Shown one piece after another: positions 14,583-27,557 of a stretch of DNA of 64,000 nt. A program made the translations under genes and the position numbers. Below the pieces are notes generated by a model that saw only the letters and a list, made by a program, of their open reading frames with translations, was not told the DNA's origin and made no database searches. The stretch covers positions 2,398,501 to 2,462,500 of the forward strand of contig JAUCMP010000026.1 of assembly GCA_030770545.1 (NCBI GenBank), read 5' to 3'. Origin of the DNA: Macropodus opercularis (taxonomy: Eukaryota > Chordata > Actinopteri > Anabantiformes > Osphronemidae). Each line of letters starts with the position of its first letter. Within the stretch, counting starts at the first letter, position 1.

Positions 14583-17500
14583 ATGAATAAGCTACGGCAG
14601 AGCTTCCGCCGGAAGAAAGACGTCTACGTGCCGGAGTCGAGTCGACCGCACCAGTGGCAGACGGACGAAGAGGCAGTCCGCAGTGGAAAATGCAGTTTTG
14701 CAGTCAAGGTGACTCTCAACACACAAACAAGCTCATGCACAGTGAGCGCTGCGCTGACCTTAACTGTGCTACACTCCCTCTGCTGAGAAACAAGGACGCT
14801 TCTTATTAATCACAAGCCTTCACTGTGTGAGCCAAGCTTTTATTTAGGTTGCAACATTGTTTGCTGTAACCATCCAAACCTTCGGGATGTGTGCGCAAAA
14901 TTGATTTGGTCTCGCAGGGGAATTGGATGCACTGCAGTGGCGAAGAGCAATCACACCCTTCAGTAGGACTCACAACGTCTTTGTTAATGTAGTCTTCAGT
15001 GATTGAGAAATGAACAAACTGGACGTGTGCTGCATCGCTGTATTGTGGCAACAAGGCCTTCCACTTCCACAAACAGAAGCACAACGGTACGCTTCCTCTC
15101 ACCACGTGGGTCCTGATGCTCACCTCGCCCAAGTCGAAGGGGAATCGAAGAGGTTTTGCTTTGTGGTGGGTGAAAGGATGTGAGATGTGCACGAGCAATT
15201 CAGGTTATATACTCTACATATGTAAGCACCCAGGAGGTATCGCTTACTACCACTGTCCTGCTCTAGTATAGAATTCTTGTGAACTGTAAGTAATGGATGC
15301 AGGACACGTATAAAATGATGATATCTTCAGTGTCGTCCTGTTTCTCATACTTCAGCAGCCACACAAACTTCTCCACCAGCATTTTTTCTTTCTGCACTGG
15401 CTCACACTGTGCCAGTGCAACCTACCATGCTGCCACTCAGCACCACTCCCCCTACTGCTCTAGGTGCCTCAGAGAAGCCCAGTTGTGTGTGTGGGTTGGC
15501 ATTGTTGCAGGGGAATTATCACCAATTGTGGCAATACAGGGTAACAATCGGGGGCAGAAGAGGAGAAGTGGTTTAAAAGCGGTGTGCTGGGAAAAGGGGG
15601 ATTTTTCCTCCTTTTACACGGTCCCCATGGGAAGCAATAGGTTTGAGTCTTCGTGTATGTACACAGCCTTTTATAGACATGTCCTATCTAGCAGCGCTCT
15701 GCATTCCTTTCACTGTAAATGTTGTTTTTCCTGCGACCAGACAGTTATTCATGCTTCAAAGTGACTGTCAGAGGCATAAACATGTAGAAAATGTTTTTGT
15801 ATTAATGTGGAAGGAGATGAATGTGAGATTATTTTAAATGATGCGTGTGCGTGGTACCAACTAGACCAGATGACATGTATGTTGTCATGACGTTATGGTT
15901 GCCTATGTCCCTGGTAGGATTGAGCGGCTAAAACCTATTTGTCTTTTTTGTCTGAGCCTGTTTTTACGGTTATTTGCACTTTGAAAATGAAAGAAATCGG
16001 AAGAATCTGTTCTAATCTTTTACTGAAATTGATTCATGGCCAATAAATTCCTGGAATCCATCTGGATTACATCCACATATAGCGGTGTGGCCAACTCCAC
16101 CTAATTAAGCTATTGTTTCATACCTAAGTGTGAATATCACCTTGTATCTGTGCTCAAGGGGTTTTTGGGTGATTTTTCCTTTTTTTGGACAGAGATGCTC
16201 TTGTTTCTACATCAAACCAGCTTCTCCTGACCTTTAGACGGTTGCCCTTTTTACCGCCTCTGGTCTTGTAATGCAAACGGATGCAAATGTCTCTGATCCT
16301 TCCATGTACTCATGCTAAGTTTTTAATGCTGGAAACTAAACCTCACTGAATCAGATTTGTAAATACAGTGTCTCCTCACCTCCTCAATTAATGACACTAA
16401 CAGGTTTGTGCTAAACCAAAACACAAAGCGTTTCAGAACCAGATTACCCAGAGCGCAGTGGTTCGAGAGAGTGAATGTGAGTGTTTAAGCCCTCAGAATG
16501 CTGCCAACGTCTTACTAACAGGATGCAGTGAGATGCCCCAGTGAAGCGTCTGCTGTTGCACTTTAAGCCTGTCCTGCACTTACTCATCTCACCTCAGCCA
16601 CTTCTCGTTGCTGATCCTCTGTGTGACCCACAGATGACTCCTCACCGCAGTGTTTTTCTTGCAAACATGCATTTCTGAGTATAGGACTGTGCGTTTACTG
16701 TGCATGAGCATCTGTACACATGTGTATTCTTATACCGCAACAGTGTGACTCACAGCTGGGGCGTCACACTCTCAAAATAGCAGGGCCGGAGGGTGGGGGT
16801 GACAGGCATGGGTTAGCGTCAGTGGCTGTGCTTGTATCTGTAAGGAAAGGGTAAGGACTTCCTCTCCCGTTCTGCACGCACAATGGCTTCTGGGCGGTCA
16901 GGGTTGCTGCTGGAGTGACACACAACAGGGTGTGATGCCGCTTCAGGTCAAGGAAGAAGACGGGAGGAAGGTGGAAAAGTTCTTGGAGGAAGTTCTGAAA
17001 ATAAGTCTCTTTTGCTTGATAGCTAGAAGTGAAGGTCTTAGTTTTTTTTGTTTGAACTTGACTGGATGTTGGACCAAAGTGTGTGTGATCAATAAGTTGC
17101 TTCTTTTTGTTCTTTTGTGATTCATGGAGTTACTTCAAGACCTTTTATCTTCCATCCGTCTTTTTTCTCAGAAGTGAAATATCTTCATGAGCTAAAACAT
17201 GTGCACTTGCCACTGAACAGCACGTCTGGGATGGCCATGATGTGGATGACCGGGGGTCTTCACGGATATCACACACAGCCCAGTGATGTTTCTCACTCAG
17301 TGTAGTCTTTTCTCTGTGGACAAAATAAAAGCTCCACCAAGAAGCACTTGAGCTGTAGTTGACCTGAAATTCATAATTCACTGGGGGATATTAGAATAAT
17401 GGACTCATTTAAATACCCAATCTACTTCAAGAGTTTTTTATTTTAGCTCTACTTAAACATTAGTAGAGAGAGAAACAGGGAAGCTCATGGTCTGTGTGTC

Positions 17501-20500
17501 TCTACCCTGCAGTACCTGGGACACGTGGAAGTGGAGGAGTCCAGAGGGATGCACATCTGTGAGGATGCAGTGAAGCGTCTGAAGACGGTAGGTTTTACTA
17601 GAAAGCCTCTTCTTCTAGGAATGAGGCTGCGAAACTCCAGATATCCTGTTTCCCCTTTGTCTCTTGTTGTCTTATCTCTTCCTTCGTTCATTTCCTTCTC
17701 TGTAAAACCAGCATCTTATTAACATAACGTTTGTTTTTGCGTGTTTTTTTTCTTTGCATAAGAGGCTAAGTGTGACTTGATTGTGACCATTTGTCTGCGA
17801 GTGTCTCCACCCAGCATGGCCTTCACACAACCTCAAGGGACACCAGGGTCTGCTCTGAACCCGTCTCTCTCTTTGCCCACTGTCCCAGCTGGAGCAGATA
17901 GCCTGACGTGTATTTCCTGATGTCGTTGATGCAGAGTTGCGCAAAAAGAAAGAAATTCCAGTTGGGGGAGTAGGGAAAGGGAAGGAAAGTCAGGAGCAAT
18001 TGCTCCTCCATGCTGTCGGTTGTTTGCCAAGGCCTCACCCAGTTCATAAACTCCTACGGGTTGCTTACCCCGAGTTGTCAGGTCGGCGTGGAGACTGTCT
18101 CTGTATGATCAGTGCGTCATTTCTGTAGAAAAGATTTGGATTCTGTCAGAACAAAAGTTACAGAAAGTGAGTCAGACTGATTGAGACTGTGCAGTGTTTC
18201 TGCTCTTATTCTTCTTGCTTCATGCGTCTGTTTCAAGGGCTTTTCAGTCGTACAGTTTCAACTCGATTATCTGTTGAAGATGACTCTGCCTGCTGGTCAC
18301 GTGTCACATTTTATTAGTGCAATTAAATGGTCAGTAAAACATTTAAATCATCATAACATATAAAATAGAACAGGGTCATTAAAAAAAGTTACACATTCAA
18401 CCAGTCACATATGCAAATGTCCATATTACATACATATATATAACATATACATAACTAAGTCACACACAGGAGTTCAGTAAGCACACGCAGCAGCACATTC
18501 AGGTGCTTGATGAGGTCACACAGCGCACACGGAGCCTGAGGCTGTGCAGTCTTATTGAGTTACAGTCATTTTAACGAGGCGGACAAAATGGAGCCAACTC
18601 AAAAGGAGAGGCGTGTACTTCTGCCTTCTGTCCTCCTGCAGGCCAAGACTGACTGACTGGCCCAGCTAGCACAGGCAAGCTTTTATCGATCGCTGTGAAA
18701 AAGCACGGTGGGGGAAATTAAGACTAGCTTCCTTCAAAGTACGAGCCTGGCTTGATTTCAAGTTCTTCCTGTGGCGTTTTATCGTGACAAACTGAAACAA
18801 ACGACGGGTGACGTAAGGGCTGCTGCTACGCTCCTGCTGCCTTTCATCCGTCTGAGTCCCGGCCTTGACGTGTCAGAATACCTGCTACTGCAGAGGTGCA
18901 CTTTACAGGAAAGGCCTGTGTTGATGCTGTGTATCTGCATTTCCTTAAGAGCTTACTGGCTGCTGTAAAGACTTGTTTCCTGGTTTTACAGGCACCTACA
19001 CGTCTCCAGCCATTGTCTGCTACCTTATTCTGTAGAAGCCATGGCACTGGAGAAATCAATTCTAGGGTTTGGACAAAAAAAAACTATAGATCTTCATGTT
19101 TGAAGGATTCATATCACAAGATTATTAATATTCACTGCCATTCTGCAGAGAATGAGAGAAGAGCAGCACATGAGTTGTACTGCAATGCGTCGCTCTACCC
19201 TTGATTTCCACCACACTTTTCTCTTACTATTAGTCTCGTACAGAAGTGATTTTCAGACAAAAGGATGATTGTGAAGTTCAGAGCAAGCTGTGCATCTGTC
19301 CTGGAGCTTGAAAGGAAAGGTGCAAATGCTTAACAGACAAAATGAGCTAAGGGTCCGGGCGTCTGATGAATTGAAACACAGACATTGACTTACAGACATC
19401 TTTTCTCATATCACATTATGGAAACCTGGGAGGTGGGGAATTGGCAGCAAGGCTGAATCTGCCTTATGTAGTTACTCATGTCCAGATCCGACCAAGGCCA
19501 CCCTCCTTTAAAGAGATCTACAATTAGCAAGATCCTAGTTCATCCTTCCTGACTCTTTAATAAGCCAAGTGTTGCCAGGCAACTAATACAGTGGTGGGAA
19601 TGTGAGTTAATACTGCTCACCAGTAAACTCTGTTTCCAGGAACTAATAACTGAACTGGTCAGGAAGCAGGCCCACACTTGTAGGCTCTTAATATCTGTTG
19701 TGGGCTGATGGCAGGATGCAGTTTCCTGAAAATGAGCTAACGTGGTCTGGCAGCAGGTGGGCGAGAAAGATGAACAACAACAATAATCTTATACAAAAGT
19801 AAAGGGACAAAATAAGTGGGCTTATGTTTATTCCCTGTGCTGGTGCATGACACGTCAGTCGATGTGTGTCGGTGACGGACGCATCTCTGTGATGACTCCT
19901 TTGTAATTCCCAGCAGTCTTTGTGGCGATAATGAGTTTTCTTACAGCTCTGCGATCCGTGACACAGCGTGGAGGGTAGAGGAGGGATGGGGAGGAGGCTG
20001 AGCTGTGGCCCTGCGAGCCTCCGAGTCGCCCTATTGTGTGATTCTGGTTGCAGTTTTGGAGTTTGGTTCCTCTTTATACGGTTTACACCACACTGGTTTC
20101 TAGTCTTACAATGTCACATGTTATGAAAACTCTGTAATTGTTTTGGAGAACAGACGCATCATGATCTTGTTCCCTTTTCATTGTACAATCTAACAATGCT
20201 AAATCGTGTTTCTCTTTTCTATCGACATCTTCTATGAATAAATTGTCCAAACTTGTCTGTGCAGAGAATTGGGCCCAAGCAGGAGGTTACACATCGTATG
20301 GTGTCGGCCTGAGTGAAGTGGTGTAACTGTCCTCCTTCCCACAGCTTCCCCGCTGGGTCACAGATGAACTACTGTGGTCTATGTTACGTTGTAAGGTCTG
20401 ACTTGCATAAATTAGGCCTGTGACAGACGTTACACAAGACTTGCGATCCGTTATTTCACATCCTTATTGCAGGCCAGCAGCTTGTTGTACGATGTTAATG

Positions 20501-21904
20501 GAGTCGCACGTTCTCTGCTTCTGCCATCTTGCCTTGACCTTGACCTTTCAAAGCTCCCCTCTCCTTTCTGCCCACAGCTCTTTTCCTGTTGTGGTTTCAT
20601 CACTGAATACCTGATATTGCATTGCTTTTTTGTTGGTGTTATACATTTTTTTTTGTCTGTTTAAGCAGGTTTTTAATGCAGAGATATGCCTTCAAATCCC
20701 TTCCCCCAACACTGTCCTCCCATTCTAGTTACGACAGCCCTTTAGTCCTAACCGTAGCTTACTAACACAAACTTGCAGGCTCTGCTGTCCTCTGCATGTC
20801 TGTGTGGTTCTCACGAACAAGTGCGCACACTAACAATTGCTTAGCCTTCTTCCAGACGAGCCTCCAGTGCTGGTTAACCCGTTAACTCATGCATTAACAC
20901 GGTGCTTGAAGCGCCGTCTCCACCGTGGCTGCGTAACAGGAGCAGCGTGGCACTGCTCACAGCTTAAAGGGAGGAGAGGACCTCTCAGAGGGGAGGATTA
21001 AGACGAGGTTGGGTCTGGCTGTGGTTTCTTTGTTGTTTCAGAGGCCTAAACTTGACCCCTAGCTGTGGCTGACTGGGGCATAGCCACAGAGGTGGAACAG
21101 CTGTCTGTGGGAATCTGTTTCTGTCTGCTAAACAGCTTTGCTAAACAGACGTTTCAGTCTAGGAGTCAGAGGAAACTGAGGAGAGTGGGATTTAAGATCA
21201 TCCCCTCAGCAGACGCATACCTGAAGTTCTGCCATCTTTATGCCTTCTGTCCTCGGTGTGCTAACTGTGGTACTGCTTTAGGGTCGTTTGTGTCCACCAC
21301 AAAATAATCCAGGGGGCCATTTCCTGGGGTCTGCTGTTACAGTTCAGAAGGTATATGGTGTCAGGCTTCCAGCATGATACTACTAACATCATAGACACAA
21401 TAACTACCACTGTATTACCCATCAAATCGCTGTCAGTATGAAATCGTGTGGAGCCACCTGATCCATTGCCTCACTCATAACCCAGCTTCCACTTCACCAG
21501 AGAAAAACCAAATCAAATCCTCTGGGCTCCAGACAATGTTTAGACTTCCCAGGTAACATTTTCATGACTTGTTCCTCCCCCATCTCTTCCATCCCTCTCA
21601 CCCACCCTCCTCTTTTACCACATCCACTTCCAGGACAGGAAATTCTTCAAAGGATTCTTTGCAAAAGTAAGTTATTGCTTTGTGAGCTTTTGAGTGCGTT
21701 TCTGTTTTATTATTAGCATAATCATTATTTTTCCTCCTACCACGTAACACTTCACCCTTTGATCACGTCTGAAGGCTGCGAGAAACACATGCACACACTC
21801 GTACACAGGGGAGAGATTCCTTTGGAGAGAGACCAACACAGTGATGCATGTGTCTGTGAGCAGGTGGGGTGGTTTAGGCTGGGACAGGGCACCTTTTTGT
21901 GTTT

Positions 21905-21940
<36 letters not shown>

Positions 21941-24900
21941 GTATTAACAGGCGTGCCTTCTCTTCCTTCAGTCCTTCTTCTATGAACCCACAGTGGAACA
22001 ATGAACAGTTTGTATGAATGGATGCTTCCTTTGGTGCACACACACACATTCTATTGTTGTTTGTGTAACTAAAGGGGCCACCTCTCCTGACTGCATCAGT
22101 GCACCAAATCTCAGGCCTGTCTTCTTTTGGGTACTAGCAAATGACAACACCTGGAAACTTTTGTCTCTCATTTGACGCTTTCTCTTTATTTACAGGTGTG
22201 TGTGTGCGTGAGTGAGTTGACGTTTTCTATTACTAGGTACTAAGGATTGGTTCAAAGGGATGTGATCTGTGACCTTATGAAACGAGTAACGATTCCATAT
22301 TCCATAACTCTCTCCTGTTCTTGTGTTTGTTTGCAGGCTGGCAAGAAGGCAGTGCGGGCTGTGTTGTGGGTGTCAGCCGATGGTCTTCGGGTTGTAGACG
22401 ACAAAACAAAGGTAAGACGTTCCTTCATTCAAAAGACACTAATGGTCTAGTGACCTGCACAAGAACCCCTGTCGAAAAATATGTACTCAGTGCACCTGCA
22501 GGTGACTCTAGGTGTAACTCTATCACAATACAGGTTACACTGACGCCTGGTGGAGCCTCTGAGTACTGCATCAAACTAGCCCGCTCACTAAAATGTGCCA
22601 GTAAATGTTTCTGTCGTGGATGTGTCTCGTTGTCTGAGCGGCAAAGTAACTTAATTTATTTCCACTTTGTGTCCAGTCCACCTGGATATTGATGCTGCCT
22701 GTTCCCTGGTCTGTTCTTTGGTGTTGAGTAGTAAAGTCTTGGCTCTGGGATTCCTTCCTGAATCAGACTTTATCTCTTCAGTGTTGCCCTCATCTTTTAC
22801 AGTGTACTGGCTGTGATCACTGGTGCTTGTAGCTGTAAGCAGTTCACTTCAGTCGTATTCAAGCGCCCTTGAATGCAGATCCTCTCAATCAAGCGCTGCT
22901 CACCCTTCATTCAACCCACATTTTAATTGACATAACTGAGAGCTGCAAAACTATGATCTTAGTTCTGAAGCTTGTGGTAATGATGTTATGGCTACTTTCT
23001 ATTTGCAGGACCTGATACTGGACCAGACAATAGAGAAGGTGTCGTTCTGTGCCCCAGACAGGAACTTTGAGAGGGCGTTTTCTTACATCTGCAGGGACGG
23101 CACCACGCGGCGCTGGATCTGCCACTGTTTTATGGCCGTCAAAGACTCTGTGAGAAACCATTCTTCAGCATCGTCACCCGTATGTAAACAGTTTCCTGTA
23201 GAACTTCACTGATGTAGTTGGGCCTCTTTCAGGGAGAGCGGCTCAGTCATGCTGTGGGTTGTGCTTTCGCTGCTTGTCTGGAGCGAAAACAGAAGCGGGA
23301 GAAGGAGTGTGGGGTCACGGCAACCTTTGCCAACAACGGAACCACTTTCTATCGCGAGGGCTCCTTTCGTGTCACTACAGCAACCGAGGCAGCAGAGCGG
23401 GAGGAAGTCATGAGGCAGATACAGGATGCTAAAAAAGGTGTGTGGTTGTTGTGGGTCAACTAGTTCAAGAAGGACTTTCTATTTATACTCACTTCCAGCT
23501 ACTGTTTGTTTGAAGCAAAAATAGCTACTTGGACATTTACAAAACTTAAAGCGTTTATGAAGATCATATAAAATCACAACACAAAGGAGCCTAACATTGT
23601 GGTAAGGATTTGGAGGTTATTTGGATTTATTGTCTGACTGCTGCTCCTCTCTAACAGCAGAGACAGATGTGAAGGTTGCCGGCATCTCAGTGCCCAGTTT
23701 GACAAACTCGTCAGCACAACAAACCGTAGGTTCCCCGTCTCCCTCGTCCTCCCCGCCTCACCCTGTGCCCAGCCTGGGACCTCAGGTGATACCTCGCCGG
23801 CACGCACCGGCTGAGGCTCTGGCTCGACAGGGCTCCTTCAGAGGCTTCCCAGCGCTCAGTCAGAAGACGTCTCCCTTCAAAAGACAGCTGTCACTGCGCA
23901 TGAACGAGCTGCCCTCCACCATGCAGCGCAAGTCTGACTTCCCCATCAAAAACACAGGTGGGTCTGGCGTCTATTCTCTGTGTTTGTGACATTCATTGTG
24001 GTGGTTGTATTAACTTCTCTGTCTTGACCATGTTCAGTCCCGGAGGTAGAAGGAGAAAGCGACAGCATCAGTTCATTGTGCACTCAGATCACCACAGCAT
24101 TCAGTGCACCCTCAGAGGACCCCTTCTCCTCAGCTCCCATGCCTAAGCCTGCGTCGTCCCCACAGTCTCCAGTAGCACCAGGTAAAAGCTCTTCTTAGCC
24201 GTTGGTGTGTTCTCACAGTGGCTGTGTTTGACTTTTATAGAATTCATATATTGTTTCTCACTGAGCTAGGAAGCGCTAATTAGAAGATAACTGAGCCAAA
24301 CAGCTGTTTTCTTTTGATTTTTTTTTGTGCTTGTTAAATAAAGTTGATAGACTTGTATATTGTAAATGTATTCAACTCTCTGCCTCGTATGCATCTGCCA
24401 AGCAAACTGCCACAGTGTGAGGAAGCACACTCTGACAGGCTGGCTGTTCAATGCAGATCACTGCCAGACGTTTTCTGTGGCCAGTTTCCATCATTGCCCA
24501 CACTTTGGCTGAACGTCTTGTTAATTCAGTTCTATATGATTTTGCGATGAATTTATTTTCATGTTGCTTGCAAGTTAAATATGACATTAGAGAGCGTGAC
24601 ATAACATTTAGTGCATGGTGAAAGCGCTGATTAACTGCACGTCTGACTGAGTCTGCTCGTACTAGCTTCTGTTTTTATCATCTGCTATAGTGAACGGCAC
24701 CGCTTCTGCCTTCTCTCTTGCTGCCGCTAACCCCCCAGTCCTGCCCCCTGCTCTGCCTGCTCGAGAAACTAACCCCTGGGCTAAGGGTCCAGCAGGGGCC
24801 CCGGCCTCAGCACAACCTGGAGGTAAGCAGCTCTTCTGTGAGGTTGGATCGGAACGTTTACACTCAAGTCCAGAAAAGAGAACCGTGATGAGGAAATTAC

Positions 24901-25750
24901 AATAATGCCCCCCTCCTCCAGAACTTGAGGGAGAACCTTTAGGTTTACTTACTTTTGATCTTTTTCCTTTCCTCTGTACTTTCTCACAACAGGAAGTGAC
25001 TGGTCATCTCCTACTCCAGTGATAGTGGTCGCCCCAACGTCCTCACCAGCCATGTCAGCTCACAGGCGCACGGCATCAGAAGCAGATCGGTGGCTAGAAG
25101 AAGTTTCCAAGTCTGTCCGAGCCCAACCGTCTAATGCAGTGATGGCAGCAGCCTCACCTCCCACCCAGCCCTTCCCTGCGCCCGTACCGATACCTGTAGC
25201 GCCTGTTCCCTCTGTTCCCTCGGTGGTCTTCATGCCTTCTCTGCCCCCCGCTGTGCCCATGTTGCCCCCTCGCCAGTCCGCCTTTCATGCTCATGCTCCA
25301 GCCTCCTACCCAATGGCCAATGGGTTGCCGTTCCCTCAGCCCAGTGTGCCTGTGGTGGGCATCACTCCTTCACAGATGGTGGCTAATGTGTTCGGTACAG
25401 CTACACAAACGCAGTCATTTCCTGTCCCTGCTTCTACGACACCCCAGCACGATGGCCAGGCTGTCGCCAACGTCAGCCTGTTCATGAAGCCTCCACAGTC
25501 CACACCTGTGAACCAAGCTCACCTCCAGCCATCCAATGGTAGCGTGACCTTTAACGGAGCAGACAGCTGGGCCGCTCAACCCCAACTCGCTCCATCTTCC
25601 CCGGCCACACACCCGCCCCAGCATCAGCAGGATGATGCCTTTGAGGCCCAGTGGGCAGCCTTGGAAGGCCGCTCACACCAACGCACGACACCCTCCCCGA
25701 CAAATCCCTTCTCCACTGAGCTGCACAAGACCTTTGAGATTCAGCTCTGA
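14583..25750 (+). CDS. numb: Numb endocytic adaptor, Notch antagonist (10 coding exons)
   Basis: Coding exons: 14583-14708, 17513-17587, 21634-21666, 22337-22411, 23009-23149, 23233-23437, 23658-23957, 24038-24181, 24691-24822 and 24993-25750. They sum to 1989 nt, 662 residues plus TGA; the longest human form has 651. Numb is a membrane-associated clathrin adaptor, segregated asymmetrically in dividing progenitors, that antagonises Notch. The protein begins MNKLRQSFRRKK (basic membrane patch, Ser7). The PTB domain occupies about residues 25-218 and is followed by a proline-rich region. Serines in ARQGSFRG (Ser278) and KRQLSLR (Ser297) match the mammalian aPKC/CaMK sites. DPF (346-348) is an AP-2 appendage motif and NPF (648-650) an EH-domain ligand; the protein ends EIQL. 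The start is fixed by the conserved N terminus behind a good 3' splice site. Human NUMBL is the main alternative, but the 11-residue PTB insert and the DPF cassette favour numb. Confidence 0.97.
17588..21633 (+). other. Large numb intron before the PTB cassette
   Basis: About 4 kb of intronic DNA with no supported coding exon, RNA gene or mobile element. The open frames on both strands are short and unstructured. Only AT-rich and short TA/CA-rich stretches (for example around 18420-18460) stand out. The next-largest numb intron (14709-17512) is equally featureless. Confidence 0.75.
21634..21666 (+). other. numb: numb alternative cassette exon, 11-residue PTB insert
   Basis: This 33-nt exon encodes DRKFFKGFFAK, the fish equivalent of the lysine/phenylalanine-rich PTB insert of mammalian NUMB. 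It is bounded by a CAG acceptor and a GTAAGT donor and is phase 0 on both sides, so inclusion or skipping keeps the frame. In mammals the insert influences membrane association of the PTB domain. Alternative use is inferred from homology, since the sequence alone cannot show isoform levels. It has a long intron upstream (17588-21633) and a TGCATG motif 179 nt downstream. Confidence 0.93.
21907..21937. repeat. (TG)n microsatellite in a numb intron
   Basis: A pure TG dinucleotide run of about 31 bp, 240 bp downstream of the PTB cassette exon. UG repeats in intronic RNA can bind TDP-43 or CELF-type factors, so a splicing role is conceivable but is not shown by the sequence. Confidence 0.93.
24038..24181 (+). 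other. numb: numb alternative cassette exon, 48-residue proline-rich insert
   Basis: This 144-nt exon encodes residues 319-366, beginning VPEVEGESDSISSLC and containing the DPF motif. Length (48 codons), position and sequence match the alternatively spliced proline-rich-region exon of mammalian NUMB (exon 9), whose inclusion is developmentally regulated. Both flanking introns split codons after the first base (phase 1), so skipping keeps the frame and removes the DPF motif. The upstream intron is only 80 nt (23958-24037) with a modest pyrimidine tract, consistent with a regulated acceptor. With the 33-nt cassette, four isoforms of 662, 651, 614 and 603 residues are predicted. Confidence 0.93.
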
Positions 25751-26337
25751 AGACAGTATTTGAAATAAGAATGTATTGGACAGTCCTGAGCAGGGGGATT
25801 ATTGACTACAGAAGAGAGGGGACTCTCCTCTGGCCTCTCTTCATCTCGGTTACGGTGGACAAGCTAAGCAGGGTGGAAAAGAATTGGAAGAATCAACAGG
25901 GAGCAGAACTCTGCTCTGGTGAGGGGAGAAAAAACAAAACCGGTTACTCTGCACAAGGGTGCAGCTCCCCGGGCATTTCATTAGCATCGTCTGTAATGTT
26001 TTACCTGTATTGTGGAGCGCAAGGTCATCGTTTCCCTGTGGAATATCTGTGGAGCCACACCCACCCCGTCAGCTCTGTACCACTCACCCGCCTCAGCTCC
26101 CAGCGCCCCCTGTTGACACGGCACCCAGCGAACTCGGCTTCCAGGAAAGAAGTTGTCAATAATAATTTCCCAATCAGAAGAATAGAGTGAGATGATGCCA
26201 AAATCTTTATTTTTATGCATTAAGTATATTTTAAATAGCTTTTGGAATTTAACAGAAGAGATGTAAGTAATCTTGCCAAAGGCACAGTCTATCTACAATG
26301 AGACAAGTTTATGTTCATATATACATATGTTATACAT

Positions 26338-26339
<2 letters not shown>

Positions 26340-26373
<34 letters not shown>
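26340..26373. repeat. (AT)n microsatellite in the numb 3' UTR
   Basis: A pure AT dinucleotide run of about 34 bp, preceded by imperfect TATACATA sequence. In RNA it would be self-complementary and could form a hairpin. Confidence 0.93.
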
Positions 26374-26376
<3 letters not shown>

Positions 26377-27096
26377 AATCTATACTGTACACACAGCTCA
26401 CAGCAGTGCTAATTTTATTGTGATGTAAAGAGATTTCTTGAAGGGACAGCTGCTTTACTTTTGTGTGTTATATTTTTTGAATTTTTTTTGATGCTTTGCA
26501 TTTTTGTTTCTTTTTGTCATCTCTGATTGGATGCAAACCATCTCACTGTAAATAGGGTATCATTGCAGCAACAATCAATTTGGACCTAGCAATGGTGGTG
26601 GTGCCCAGCTGGCTGCCTCTTTTACTTGTGCTGACTTTTTACTAGTTTAGTACACATCAGTACTTAACATTTTACTTTTCCTGTCTTCATTGTCATTCTG
26701 TTTTTTTTTATTTAACACAGCAGGACACCTCATGTCCTATATTTTTTAAGCAACTGATTTCTAAATTTATATTTTGCACAAGCACTAGTAGATGATTTGA
26801 CCTCACAGATGACCTTGATAAACACGGGCCAGTCAGTTGTGGTGCTGCAGTAGTTGAGACACTGCATGCTGACCCGCCTTGACCTCCGTTAGCCTGCCGC
26901 GGTTCTGACGGTCAGCAGAAAACTACAGGGAGATTAAATGCTTTCATCTCTCACTGTCTCATTTCTGTCTGTCATGTTTTTATTTTTTTAAATCAAGCCT
27001 GTGAATATAATCTATTCTCTGATCTATTTTTCCATTTTGTAATTAATTCATTACTTTATTCCACTTCTTTGGAGAAATACTGAAGCTGAAAGATTG

Positions 27097-27102
27097 AATA
27101 AA
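27097..27102 (+). terminator. numb polyadenylation signal
   Basis: A canonical AATAAA about 1.35 kb after the numb stop codon, followed within 25-30 bp by a GTGGTGTGTT-rich stretch typical of a cleavage-stimulation element. No stronger signal lies between here and the exd2 promoter. Confidence 0.8.
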
Positions 27103-27420
27103 TTGACGGTGGTAGAGGAAAATGTGGTGTGTTCGTCAGTGACTGCTGCCAAGGTTTCCGTGCATGGGTGAAATGAAAGGTGCAAGGCAGAGCTGAAAGG
27201 ATTCATCGTTTAATGGGTAAATATCTTTATACATTATAAAAGAGATTCTTAGACATTAATTCTATACAAAAATATATCACGAATATATATTTTATTACCA
27301 TTGGCAAAGTACCTTAAATATTGAGTTTATGTACTTCTGCTTCCTCTGACCCCATGTTAACACTAATTAACTTAAGGCTAACAGTAACAACACACTTTGC
27401 GTGTTTCGTGCGGTGTAGTT

Positions 27421-27557
27421 GGTCCGTCCCGCCACCAGGCGCCGCTCTGTCCGGTGCAGCGGCGTCGTTATAAATACTGGCCGGAAGAAGTGAAGCGCTT
27501 CGGCTAAGACAAGTGTACATGTGTGAAACCGGCGTTTTGTGGGTTATTAACGCAAAG
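27421..27557 (+). promoter_or_regulatory. exd2: exd2 core promoter and first non-coding exon
   Basis: A GC-rich segment contains TATAAATA (27469-27476) followed at once by an ETS-type CCGGAAG (27481-27487). A plausible short leader ends at a strong donor, AAAG/GTAAGC, at 27557/27558. The matching acceptor is probably TTCATTCTAG at 28449, just upstream of the exd2 ATG. A further non-coding exon may exist around 28304-28371. Transcription would begin only about 350-400 bp after the numb poly(A) signal. The exact start site is inferred. Confidence 0.6.

Larger units (their letters stand above)
25751..27120 (+). other. numb: numb 3' UTR
   Basis: The region follows the numb TGA, becomes AT-rich, and ends at an AATAAA signal with a GT-rich downstream element. 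It contains a perfect Pumilio-type octamer TGTAAATA (26547-26554), Musashi-like GTTTAGT (26645-26651) and GTAGT (26850-26854) motifs, and an AT microsatellite. The frame just after the stop (25771-26190) has no recognisable domain and is treated as UTR. Confidence 0.8.

Noticed and set aside
15297..15764. 155-codon open frame on the plus strand in a numb intron
   Set aside because: Cys/Ser/His-rich composition without any domain, lying inside a numb intron, with no poly(A) signal or promoter; chance frame.
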